DNA from: Deltaproteobacteria bacterium
GTDB taxonomy: Bacteria; Desulfobacterota; SM23-61
Length of the DNA stretch: 6,328 nt
Direction: 5' to 3'
Assembly (NCBI GenBank): GCA_029857975.1
Contig: JAOUFX010000190.1
Location: forward strand, 1-6,328
Made by a program: the position numbers and the translations under genes. Within the stretch, counting starts at the first letter, position 1; each line of letters begins with the position of its first letter. Under the pieces are notes generated by a model. The model saw only the letters and a list, made by a program, of their open reading frames with translations, did not search any database and was not told the origin of the DNA. This document shows positions 1 through 6,209 of the stretch, one piece after another.

Positions 1-540
1 ATAAATCAACTCCCAACCGCATGCCTTCTTGGCATCTACCTCACAGCGTCCCTGATCCGCCCCCTGGCAAGGTCCATTCAAAAGGCCCTTGGGACAAAAG
101 TACAAAGGACAAAGCCCCCCGCTCAAATCCAACAAGCATTCCCCGCAAAGCCGGCATGGCTCTTTCTCCCCCAAAAGCCCCTCAAACCCCTCCACCGCCA
201 ACGTGCGCAAGGCCGGCACGACTCTCCCCACGGTTGCCGCCAACGCCTGCACCCCCACTTCACAGGTCATGGCCAGCACAAGGCTGGAGCGGGAAACCTG
301 CCGAAACTTGCGCAATAGGCTGATCTCATCCAACCCCTTATTACAAAGGGCATCGACCAAAAAATTACCGGTAAACTCCACGCCTCTCAACTCCAGCTCT
401 TTTTTGATTCCCCGGAGTTGAACTTCACCGCCGGGATTGCAATAATTTTTCCAGCCACTGCATCCGATCAGGAAGACGCTCTTCCCCTTTTCCAACTCCC
501 GAATGATTTCCTCGCTCTTCCTTGGTTCTACTGAAATCAT
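1..540 (-). CDS. Second MetV-like protein (partial at 3' end), divergent paralogue
   Basis: An open frame of exactly 180 codons runs from the ATG at 540 to the left edge without a stop. It aligns with the MetV of this window over its whole visible length, with only one-residue gaps, at roughly 40% identity by eye. Shared features are IGC (Cys27), NPGG, Cys66, LAMTCEVGVQALA (Cys93), CRLCGEC (129-135), DLSGGLCPLYFC (Cys144, Cys149), KGLLNGPC (Cys158), RCEV (Cys166) and CGWELIY (174-180). The C-terminal eight-cysteine set for two [4Fe-4S] clusters is therefore complete. The N-terminal cysteine motif is altered: GCSGWKNYCNPGG keeps Cys27 and Cys34 but has Trp30 where the family has its middle Cys. 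The segment between about residues 105 and 127 is also poorly conserved. Comparison with the first MetV suggests that some 40 C-terminal residues lie beyond the edge. It may serve another MetF, or a different electron-transfer partner, encoded downstream; its function is not shown here. Confidence 0.88.
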   Translation of the reverse strand, partial: MISVEPRKSEEIIRELEKGKSVFLIGCSGWKNYCNPGGEVQLRGIKKELELRGVEFTGNFLVDALCNKGLDEISLLRKFRQVSRSSLVLAMTCEVGVQALAATVGRVVPALRTLAVEGFEGLLGEKEPCRLCGECLLDLSGGLCPLYFCPKGLLNGPCQGADQGRCEVDAKKACGWELIY

Positions 541-547
541 CTTTCTT

Positions 548-552
548 CTCCT
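548..552 (-). promoter_or_regulatory. Shine-Dalgarno deciding the start of the second MetV-like gene
   Basis: The minus strand reads TTAGGAGAAGAAAGATG, with AGGAG 7 nt before the ATG at 540. It lies in the 29-bp gap after the response-regulator stop. Because the gene is open at the left edge, this site is the main evidence for where it begins. Confidence 0.8.
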
Positions 553-569
553 AACCCAGTGAATGTTTT

Positions 570-959
570 TTAATCCCTCTTCAAGAGGGCATTTACCCGG
601 CGAACCAATTCATTGGGGTCAACTGGCTTGGTTATAAAATCCTCCGCCTCGATCTCCATCCCGCTCGCCTTGGTATATTTGGTACGGCCGAAAAATTCCC
701 CTACCCCGGTGAGGATGAGGATAGGTATAGAGGCGGTTTGCGCATCCCCTTTTAGCTCCTGGCAGGCTGCAAAGCCGTCTTTTTCGGGCATCATAATGTC
801 CAAAACAATGGCATCGGGTTTATCGGATCGGGCTTTCTCAACGCCTTCCTTCCCATTATAAGCTGTCACCACCTCAAACTGCCTCTCCAAAGCCATCCGA
901 ATCATTTCTACGAGATCTGGTTCATCATCGATGACTAATACCTTCCTCCGCCCCTCCAT
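570..959 (-). CDS. Single-domain (CheY/Spo0F-like) response regulator
   Basis: This 129-residue receiver domain has no output domain. The acidic pocket is Asp11-Asp12 in VLVIDDEPD. The phospho-acceptor is Asp54 in IVLDIMMPEKDG. The switch residues are Thr84 (ILILTG) and Lys111 (DFITKPVDP). The loop between Thr84 and Lys111 is about five residues longer than in CheY and holds GRTKYTKASGMEIEAED; I recall this longer version from several Desulfobacterota regulators. The protein ends about 15 residues after the KPVDP motif, so there is no HTH, GGDEF or AAA+ output. It must act by protein contact or as a phosphorelay intermediate. The start is supported by a GGGGAGG stretch (969-975). The adjacent kinase is the natural phosphodonor; a MetV-like gene follows after 29 bp. 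Confidence 0.93.
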   Translation of the reverse strand: MEGRRKVLVIDDEPDLVEMIRMALERQFEVVTAYNGKEGVEKARSDKPDAIVLDIMMPEKDGFAACQELKGDAQTASIPILILTGVGEFFGRTKYTKASGMEIEAEDFITKPVDPNELVRRVNALLKRD

Positions 960-1001
960 TTTTGCCCCCCTCCCCTGATCTACGACTTATCGCTTTAGGG
1001 A

Positions 1002-2981
1002 TTACTCCCCTTTTTCTCCTTTGGGGAGTATAAATAGGAAATTGGCCCACTTTCCCTCTTCCGATTCTACCCAGATCCTTCCCCCGTGTCTTTCTACGAT
1101 CTCCTTGGCATTGAACAAGCCCAGGCCTGTTCCCCCCCTTCGCCGTTCTAATTCCCCTTCCAGGCGAGTAAATTTTTCAAAAACTTTGGTTAATTTGTCG
1201 GCAGGAATCCCCCGGCCTTCGTTTTTTACGTAAAACACCAGTTCTTTAGGTTCTTCCCTGAAACCGCACCAGATCTTTCCCCCTTCCTGGCCATACTTGA
1301 TCGCATTGCCGATCAAGTTGCTGAAAACAATGCGCAGGAGGACCGGATCCGCCTCTTCCTCGACTTGGCGGAAAGCTTCCTCGTTCTCGATCACCACTTC
1401 CATCCTCCGGGCATCGAACTGCTGCTTTTCATCCTCCAGGATGAGAGCGAGGGTTTCGGCAAAGATGGGGATACAAACTTTGTTGACCTCCATTCTACCG
1501 GATTCAATTTTCCCCAGCTGCAGGTATTTTTGGATCATATTGATCAAAGCATTCACGTTGCGCAGCATGGTAGCAACGGCTTGCTTCTGGTTTGGGTTTA
1601 CTAACGGGCCCAGCGCCTCGTCCTGAAGCAAGATCAAAAACCCTTTGAGCACCCCCATGGGCTGATTAAGCTCATGAGTAATGAACCCCACCATTTCCAG
1701 GTAATGTCGGTTCAGCTCTTGGAGCTTGTTATTTAACACATAAAGTTCTTCCATCGTGTCCTTCAAGGTGCGGATCATGCGGTTAAAAGAAAAAGCCAGA
1801 TGACCGACCTCGTCCTTGGACTGGATGGAAACTTCGTGGGCAAAATCTCCACCGGCGATCTTTTCCGTAGCCTTGACCAGCTCCCCGATCGGCCGGGTAA
1901 TGGAGCGGGTAATGAAATAAGCCAGAAACAGGACCAGCACCAGCCCGAGAAAAGCCACACCGAAAAAACTGAAAATCACATTGTTCCGCAGGTCCGTATA
2001 AGGCTCTTCCAGGGTTCCCACATAAAGGATACCGATGATTTCTCCGTTGATGTTGCGTATGGGCTCGTAAGCAGCGATATACCATTCACTCACCACAAAC
2101 GCCCGGTCAATCCAGGCCCGTCCATTCTCCAAAACTTGATCATAGACATCTTTGGAGACTCTCGTACCAATCGCCCTGAGGCCGTTTTTATCCTTTACAT
2201 TGGTGGAGACGCGCAGATCCCATTGAAAGATGGTTCCCGTCCCTGTATCTTTTCCCTTATAGCGTTCTCCTTTAAAAATGATGTCTTTGATCTTGTCCAC
2301 GATCTCGTAGTTGCGGTTTAAAAGGTTCCCGCCATACAAAACGCCCAGAATATTATTATTAACGTCCAGGATGGGGATAGCCGCTTTTAAAATCATCCCC
2401 GAAGTTTCCCGGGTTTCGGGCCGTTCTTTGGCTTTCGGAGTCGGGACAAATTCCATATAGACCTGGCGTACTAACTCCGCCCCTTCTTTGGCCAGTTCCT
2501 CCTGGGTAATGATCTCTGTGGAAGAGACGATTTCTTTCCTCAGAGCGCGCCTGACCATTTCATCATTGCCCTGGAAATCCCCTGCCTGGTAAGGGGTGCG
2601 GGTCCGGGCAAGCACCACTCCTTTTCTGTCAGTTACGGTCAAAACGTCCAAACCGTAATCGACACGCACCCTTTCCAATTCCTGCCGGAGGATCTCCAAT
2701 TGCGCGCCGGTCACAGCACGCATGATTAAATCTCTTTTGGCAGTAAGATGGAGAACATCCTGAATCCTTCTGAGCTTCTCCTGGTAAACCATCCAGGCCG
2801 AATCCAGATCATGGCGGACCTTTTTCTGCGCCTCGGCCATGATGGTGTTCCCCACCATGCGGGTTCCGATGATCGTCGAAGCAAGTCCCCCTGCTAACAC
2901 GACCAGCAAGAAGCTGAAAATCAGCTTCGAACCCAAAGATCGGAAGGGTAACCCTCCTGGAATTTTGAGCCTTGCCCACAT
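1002..2981 (-). CDS. Membrane sensor histidine kinase with extracytoplasmic Cache3/Cache2-type domain
   Basis: This 659-residue sensor kinase has two membrane helices, at about residues 19-41 and 334-357. They flank a periplasmic region of about 290 residues that resembles the Cache3-Cache2 fusion: GMILKAAIPI (195-204), then GVLYGGNLLNRNYEIVD, a GTIF...RVSTNV segment (249-262), GTRVS (272-276) and a closing EPIRNINGEIIGILYVG (306-322). A HAMP linker (about 357-411) and a short coiled coil follow. The dimerisation/phosphoacceptor box is FITHELNQPMG, with His436 as the predicted phosphorylation site. The ATPase domain shows the N box NLIGNAIKYG (555-564), a G1 box NEGRG (587-591) with Asn in place of the usual Asp, an F box around EKFTRLEGE and the G2 box GGTGLGL (616-622). 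Cache domains generally bind small organic acids, amino acids or similar ligands; the ligand here is unknown. The start is fixed by AAGGAG 6 nt upstream. The response regulator follows after 42 bp and is the likely partner. Confidence 0.93.
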   Translation of the reverse strand: MWARLKIPGGLPFRSLGSKLIFSFLLVVLAGGLASTIIGTRMVGNTIMAEAQKKVRHDLDSAWMVYQEKLRRIQDVLHLTAKRDLIMRAVTGAQLEILRQELERVRVDYGLDVLTVTDRKGVVLARTRTPYQAGDFQGNDEMVRRALRKEIVSSTEIITQEELAKEGAELVRQVYMEFVPTPKAKERPETRETSGMILKAAIPILDVNNNILGVLYGGNLLNRNYEIVDKIKDIIFKGERYKGKDTGTGTIFQWDLRVSTNVKDKNGLRAIGTRVSKDVYDQVLENGRAWIDRAFVVSEWYIAAYEPIRNINGEIIGILYVGTLEEPYTDLRNNVIFSFFGVAFLGLVLVLFLAYFITRSITRPIGELVKATEKIAGGDFAHEVSIQSKDEVGHLAFSFNRMIRTLKDTMEELYVLNNKLQELNRHYLEMVGFITHELNQPMGVLKGFLILLQDEALGPLVNPNQKQAVATMLRNVNALINMIQKYLQLGKIESGRMEVNKVCIPIFAETLALILEDEKQQFDARRMEVVIENEEAFRQVEEEADPVLLRIVFSNLIGNAIKYGQEGGKIWCGFREEPKELVFYVKNEGRGIPADKLTKVFEKFTRLEGELERRRGGTGLGLFNAKEIVERHGGRIWVESEEGKWANFLFILPKGEKGE

Positions 2982-3058
2982 CGGATTCTCCTTGCTTCAC
3001 CCAGTTCCTTGTGGGGTAGGCCGGGGCGATCCACGTTGTCACTGCGGAGGGGAAAAGA
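2982..3058 (-). other. 77-bp metF-kinase gap, the longest in the cluster
   Basis: This is the only gap long enough to hold a promoter or processing site. I see no hairpin followed by a T-run in either direction, so no terminator for metF. A GTGACA element lies on the minus strand, but no matching -10 box follows at the right distance. The 3' end carries the kinase Shine-Dalgarno AAGGAG (2988-2993), 6 nt before its ATG. Read-through from metF is the simplest interpretation. Confidence 0.5.
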
Positions 3059-3925
3059 TCACAATTTGGCCGCTTCTAAAACGGCCGGTACTTTGCTCTC
3101 CCATCCGATGGGCATGATGTGCACTCCCTGGCACAGGCCCTTCAGATCCTTGATCAAATCGGCCGCGATCTCAATACTGGTCTTCACCCGGTCTTCGGCC
3201 TTGGTCATTTTTTGGATAAGGGGCTCGGGAACGAAAACTCCGGCCACGTTTTTGTTCATGAAACGGGCCATACCAGCAGATTTCAGCAAAATGATTCCGG
3301 CTAAAACCGGAACCCGGAAAGGCGCCACCCGTTTCATAAATTTTTCGAAGGCTCCCACGTCATAGACCGCTTGGGTCTGGAAAAAGGAAGCTCCGGCTTT
3401 AATCTTTTTTTCCATCTTAAAGATTTGGGCCTCCACCGGATTTCCCCCGGGGTTGACCACGGCTCCGGCAAAAAACTTCGGGGCGCCGCTCAAAGGATTA
3501 CCCACCATGTCCGAGCCTGTTTCCAGCGTTTTGATTACGCTCAGGAGGCTCACCGAGTCCAGGTCAAAGACCGGCTTGGACTGAGGATGATCCCCCAGAG
3601 AGGCATAATCCCCGGTTAACGCCAGTACATTTTTGATGCCCAGGACGGACGCACTGAGCAAATCCGCCTGAAGGGCCAATCGATTCCGATCCCGGCAGGT
3701 CATCTGCAAGATGGGCTCCAGCCCTCTCTCTTGCAAAAGATGACAGACCGCCAGAGAACCCAAGCGCATAACGGAACTCTGTAAATCGGTTACATTGATT
3801 GCCTCCACCCGCCCCCGCAGCAAATCGGCATCGGCCAGCATTTCTTGGATGTGGATTCCTTTGGGAGGGCCAATTTCAGAAGTTACCACGAATTTCTTAG
3901 AGGCTAAGCTCTCTTGTAAACCCAT
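3059..3925 (-). CDS. metF: MetF, 5,10-methylenetetrahydrofolate reductase (flavoprotein subunit)
   Basis: This 288-residue TIM-barrel flavoprotein interconverts 5,10-methylene-THF and 5-methyl-THF, the last reduction of the Wood-Ljungdahl methyl branch. Visible family landmarks are TSEIGPPKG (residues 15-23) with the catalytic Glu17 (Glu28 in E. coli MetF), INVTDLQSS (43-51), LTGDY (103-107) with Asp106 equivalent to the E. coli Asp120 of the flavin/folate site, QTQAVYD (183-189) with the folate-contacting Gln, and the C-terminal HIMPIGWE (269-276). Its length is close to the roughly 290-300 residues of bacterial MetF, with no fused regulatory domain and no fused MetV. It follows metV after 15 bp, so it is read as the catalytic half of a MetVF enzyme rather than an NADH-using stand-alone MetF; that partner assignment is inference. 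The direction in the cell (acetogenic or fixation reduction versus syntrophic oxidation) cannot be read from the sequence. Confidence 0.95.
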   Translation of the reverse strand: MGLQESLASKKFVVTSEIGPPKGIHIQEMLADADLLRGRVEAINVTDLQSSVMRLGSLAVCHLLQERGLEPILQMTCRDRNRLALQADLLSASVLGIKNVLALTGDYASLGDHPQSKPVFDLDSVSLLSVIKTLETGSDMVGNPLSGAPKFFAGAVVNPGGNPVEAQIFKMEKKIKAGASFFQTQAVYDVGAFEKFMKRVAPFRVPVLAGIILLKSAGMARFMNKNVAGVFVPEPLIQKMTKAEDRVKTSIEIAADLIKDLKGLCQGVHIMPIGWESKVPAVLEAAKL

Positions 3926-3934
3926 GCTCTCCCT

Positions 3935-3941
3935 CCTCCTT
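3935..3941 (-). promoter_or_regulatory. Shine-Dalgarno of metF, touching the metV stop codon
   Basis: The minus strand reads TAAAGGAGGAGGGAGAGCATG. AAGGAGG takes its first A from the metV TAA and sits 9 nt before the metF ATG. This supports the chosen start and coupled translation of metV and metF, in line with their products forming a complex. Confidence 0.8.
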
Positions 3942-4615
3942 TATTTTCCCTGCTCCAGGGCCCATCGCTCAGAGAGCCGCAGGCCCTTCGGGGGCATCAT
4001 TTTGCTGTGGTCTTTGGGCTCATAAATCTGGCGGAGTTTTTCTAATTGTCCCAGCTTTTCCAGTTTTTCATAGATCAGCCGCCAGCCGCATTCCATTTCC
4101 TGGTCCACCTCGCATTTTCCTTCTTTGGTGGTCCCTCCGCAAGCCCCGTTCAGCAAAGATTTTGAACAAGTCGTCAAGGGGCAGATGCCACCCGTCAAGT
4201 CCAGGACGCAGTCGCCACATTCCCGGCAACGTTCAGAACCTCGCCACTCTCCGCGCATCCCCCCCAGCGGAAGGGTATTACAAGCAGGGTGGGTTACTTT
4301 ATTACTCACGGCCGCCACCGCCTGAACCCCTACGCCACAGGTCATGGCCAAAATGGAATCCGCTGCCTTAACCTCTTTGACCTTGCCCCGAAGACGGGAT
4401 TGCACCAGAGCCTTTTCGCAAAGGAAATCCACTACGCTGAAACCCGTGACTTTTTTCCCGGCCTTTTCCAAGGCTTCCTTCATCTCCAGTACCTGCGGCT
4501 TCCCTCCGGTACCACTGGCCTCGGCGCAACCATTACATCCCAGAATAAAAATGTTTTTTTCCCCTTCTAAAAAACTTAAAATTTCTTCCAATGGCTTTTG
4601 TTGCGAAAGTAACAT
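3941..4615 (-). CDS. metV: MetV, iron-sulfur/zinc-type subunit of methylene-tetrahydrofolate reductase
   Basis: This 224-residue cytosolic protein belongs to the methylene-tetrahydrofolate reductase C-terminal (MetV) family. In MetVF-type enzymes it is the small partner that brings electrons to the flavin of MetF. Two cysteine regions are visible. The N-terminal one is GCNGCAEASGTGG (residues 26-38), with Cys27 and Cys30; the third family cysteine is replaced by Ser34. The C-terminal one has eight cysteines, enough for two [4Fe-4S] clusters: CRECGDC (130-136), CP at 145, Cys150, LLNGAC (Cys159), KCEV (Cys168) and CGW (Cys176). Cys66 and Cys93 (in AMTCGVGVQ) are shared with the second MetV of this locus. 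The C-terminal 40 residues are charged and helical-looking. MetF follows after 15 bp, the usual metV-metF order. The family is certain; the effect of the Cys-to-Ser change is unknown. Confidence 0.92.
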   Translation of the reverse strand: MLLSQQKPLEEILSFLEGEKNIFILGCNGCAEASGTGGKPQVLEMKEALEKAGKKVTGFSVVDFLCEKALVQSRLRGKVKEVKAADSILAMTCGVGVQAVAAVSNKVTHPACNTLPLGGMRGEWRGSERCRECGDCVLDLTGGICPLTTCSKSLLNGACGGTTKEGKCEVDQEMECGWRLIYEKLEKLGQLEKLRQIYEPKDHSKMMPPKGLRLSERWALEQGK

Positions 4616-4620
4616 GGGCT

Positions 4621-4630
4621 CTCCTCCTTT
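4621..4630 (-). promoter_or_regulatory. Strong Shine-Dalgarno of metV
   Basis: AAAGGAGGAG on the minus strand lies between the TAG stop of the hydrogenase large subunit and the metV ATG, with the core AGGAGG 7 nt from the ATG. It fills nearly half of the 21-bp gap, leaving no room for a separate promoter. Confidence 0.8.
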
Positions 4631-4636
4631 CCGGCC

Positions 4637-6196
4637 CTAATAAATGCGGAATCGCCCCAATTCGTTTCCTTTGGGGGTGATCAGATGAACGGCGCAGGCG
4701 ATGCAGGGATCGAAGGCGCGAACGATGCGGACAATCTCGAAGGGATTCGCTTCATCCTTCACTCGGGTCCCGGTCAACGCCTGTTCAATGGCCCCGGGGG
4801 TTCCGGAATCATCCCGGGGGGAAGCATTCCAAGTGGTTGGCACCACGCACTGGTAGTTGGCTATCTTTTTCTCCTTGATTTCCACCCAATGGCCCAGTGC
4901 TCCTCGAGCGGCGTCAATGATCCCAACCCCATGGGCTTCCTCGGGAAGTTCATAAGGGACGAAGGTCGGCTCTCCGGGCTTTAACTGCAGCAACCATTCC
5001 CCCATGGCATCGGCAATATATTTGGCAGCCAAGGCCCGGGCGGCATGTCGTCCCAGGACTGAAAAGAGAGCGGCAGGTGTTGCCTTAAAATGGGCCAATG
5101 TAGAATCGACCAAAGATTTTACCTTGGGATTTCCGCTCGCATAAGTGGTCACCATTTGGGCCAAGGGACCCACTTCGTATACCCGTCCACCGTAGCGGGG
5201 GGCTTTCAGCCATGAATAAGCCCCATCTTTTTCATCCGCCGGGACTGTTTTTCCTGTGGAAGGGTGCAGCTTCGAAGTATTGCTTTCGTACCAGGAATGG
5301 CGTACTTCTTCCGTAATTTTGCTCAGATCCAGGGGTTGAAGTTTCAAGTCAGCGGAGATCGTTCCTTGCTGGAAAAGGCGCTGGCGCCGCGTATAATCGG
5401 GATTTTTTCCCTCGAGGTCGTAAACCCCATAAGACAGAAGGTTCTGGCAACCGGCCCCGATCTGGAAGTAGTCGGAATAAACCCCGGCCACCGCCAGCAC
5501 ATCCGGAAGGTAGACATTATCCACGAAGGATCGCAGTTCATTCAAACGCCAGAGAATGGAAGCGATCTTATCCACGGTGGGAACTTCAGCCATTCCTCCG
5601 GGAACAAAGGACGCCGTATGGGGGATCCTCCCGGTGAGCATGGCTACGGCTTCATGTCCTTTGCGGCGGATTTCCAGAGCTTTTACGTAATGACTAACGG
5701 CAGCTCTATCCACATCGTCCGGCAGTCGGTAATCCCCTTCGTACCGCGGGACAAAAGGTCCCAACTCCCCCCGGCCGATAAAAGCCTTAATGGAATTTAA
5801 ATCCGCATCGCTCCCCTCATATTTGGCCACTTTGGTTACATCCACGTAATCTAAGGCCGCTAAGTGGTAAAAATGGAGGATATGATCCTGAACCACGTGC
5901 AGTCCCGCCGCCAGGTTTCTCATGATGCGACCGTTGTCCGGAATCTTGTCCGCCAGCCCGAAGGCACTGTCCAAATTAAGGGTGGAGGCCATGGCATGGC
6001 AAAGGTTACACACGCCGCAAATACGCTGCGTGATGATTTGCGCATCCCGGGGGTCTCGGCCGCGAAGGATGATCTCAAAACCCCGGAAAAGCATGCCGGA
6101 GCTGCGGGCTTCCTTTATGATTCCGTTCTCCACCAGACATTCGATCTTCAGATGCCCTTCAATCCGGGTAATGGGGTCGATAACAATTTTTCCCAT
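4637..6196 (-). CDS. [NiFe]-hydrogenase large (catalytic) subunit, group 1-like
   Basis: This 519-residue protein holds the Ni-Fe(CN)2CO centre that splits or forms H2. The N-terminus has the family signature DPITRIEGH (residues 7-15), with Glu13 the expected proton-transfer acid. The L1 motif RICGVCNLCH (58-67) supplies nickel ligands Cys60 and Cys63 and His67. The L2 motif DPCIACAVH (496-504) supplies Cys498 and Cys501. Both L2 cysteines are TGC codons, so it is not a selenocysteine enzyme. ARGALGHW (429-436) carries the conserved Arg430 of the cyanide pocket. After His504 comes a 15-residue tail (LITPKGNELGRFRIY), the peptide normally removed by a HyaD/HupD-type maturation protease; that protease and the Hyp factors are not in the window. 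The length and the AxxHFYHLxALDYVDV stretch fit group 1 (respiratory uptake) enzymes rather than Mvh/Frh-type group 3. An extra Cys66 just before His67 is unusual. The ATG is fixed by the Shine-Dalgarno overlapping the small-subunit stop; metV follows after 21 bp. Confidence 0.95.
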   Translation of the reverse strand: MGKIVIDPITRIEGHLKIECLVENGIIKEARSSGMLFRGFEIILRGRDPRDAQIITQRICGVCNLCHAMASTLNLDSAFGLADKIPDNGRIMRNLAAGLHVVQDHILHFYHLAALDYVDVTKVAKYEGSDADLNSIKAFIGRGELGPFVPRYEGDYRLPDDVDRAAVSHYVKALEIRRKGHEAVAMLTGRIPHTASFVPGGMAEVPTVDKIASILWRLNELRSFVDNVYLPDVLAVAGVYSDYFQIGAGCQNLLSYGVYDLEGKNPDYTRRQRLFQQGTISADLKLQPLDLSKITEEVRHSWYESNTSKLHPSTGKTVPADEKDGAYSWLKAPRYGGRVYEVGPLAQMVTTYASGNPKVKSLVDSTLAHFKATPAALFSVLGRHAARALAAKYIADAMGEWLLQLKPGEPTFVPYELPEEAHGVGIIDAARGALGHWVEIKEKKIANYQCVVPTTWNASPRDDSGTPGAIEQALTGTRVKDEANPFEIVRIVRAFDPCIACAVHLITPKGNELGRFRIY

Positions 6197-6203
6197 ATCG
6201 TTT

Positions 6204-6209
6204 CTCCTT
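6204..6209 (-). promoter_or_regulatory. Shine-Dalgarno of the hydrogenase large subunit, overlapping the upstream stop codon
   Basis: On the minus strand the sequence reads TAAGGAGAAACGATATG. The AAGGAG uses the last two bases of the small-subunit TAA stop and lies 7 nt before the ATG. This fixes the large-subunit start and suggests translational coupling of the two hydrogenase subunits. Confidence 0.85.

Noticed and set aside
21..421. Two overlapping plus-strand open frames of about 100 codons near the left edge
   Set aside because: They are Pro- and Ser-rich shadows of the minus-strand second MetV, whose conserved cysteines show which frame is coding.
1800..2321. 173-codon plus-strand open frame inside the histidine kinase
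   Set aside because: It is antisense to the Cache and HAMP region, has no recognisable domain and no co-directional neighbour.
2809..3042. Minus-strand frame starting in the metF-kinase gap and overlapping the kinase start
   Set aside because: It overlaps the first transmembrane region of the kinase in another frame, while the kinase ATG has a well-placed AAGGAG. The peptide looks like a frame shadow.
2982..3058. Possible promoter (GTGACA) or terminator before the kinase
   Set aside because: No acceptable -10 box at 16-18 bp, no sigma-54 -24/-12 pair, and the only inverted repeat (GTGG with CCAC) is short, wide-looped and not followed by T residues.
4685..4711. Selenocysteine in the L2 motif (NiFeSe hydrogenase), suggested by the Cys-rich small-subunit tail
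   Set aside because: Both L2 cysteine codons read TGC on the minus strand; there is no in-frame TGA.
5264..5800. 178-codon plus-strand open frame inside the hydrogenase large subunit
   Set aside because: It lies wholly antisense to a gene with all family motifs, and its translation shows no recognisable domain. It is a chance antisense frame.
4637..6196. MvhA/FrhA-type (group 3) hydrogenase, expected next to MetVF and Hdr genes
   Set aside because: The DPITRIEGH start, HFYHLxALDYVDV, ARGALGHW and PTTWNASPRD stretches fit group 1 enzymes better. A full phylogeny would settle it.
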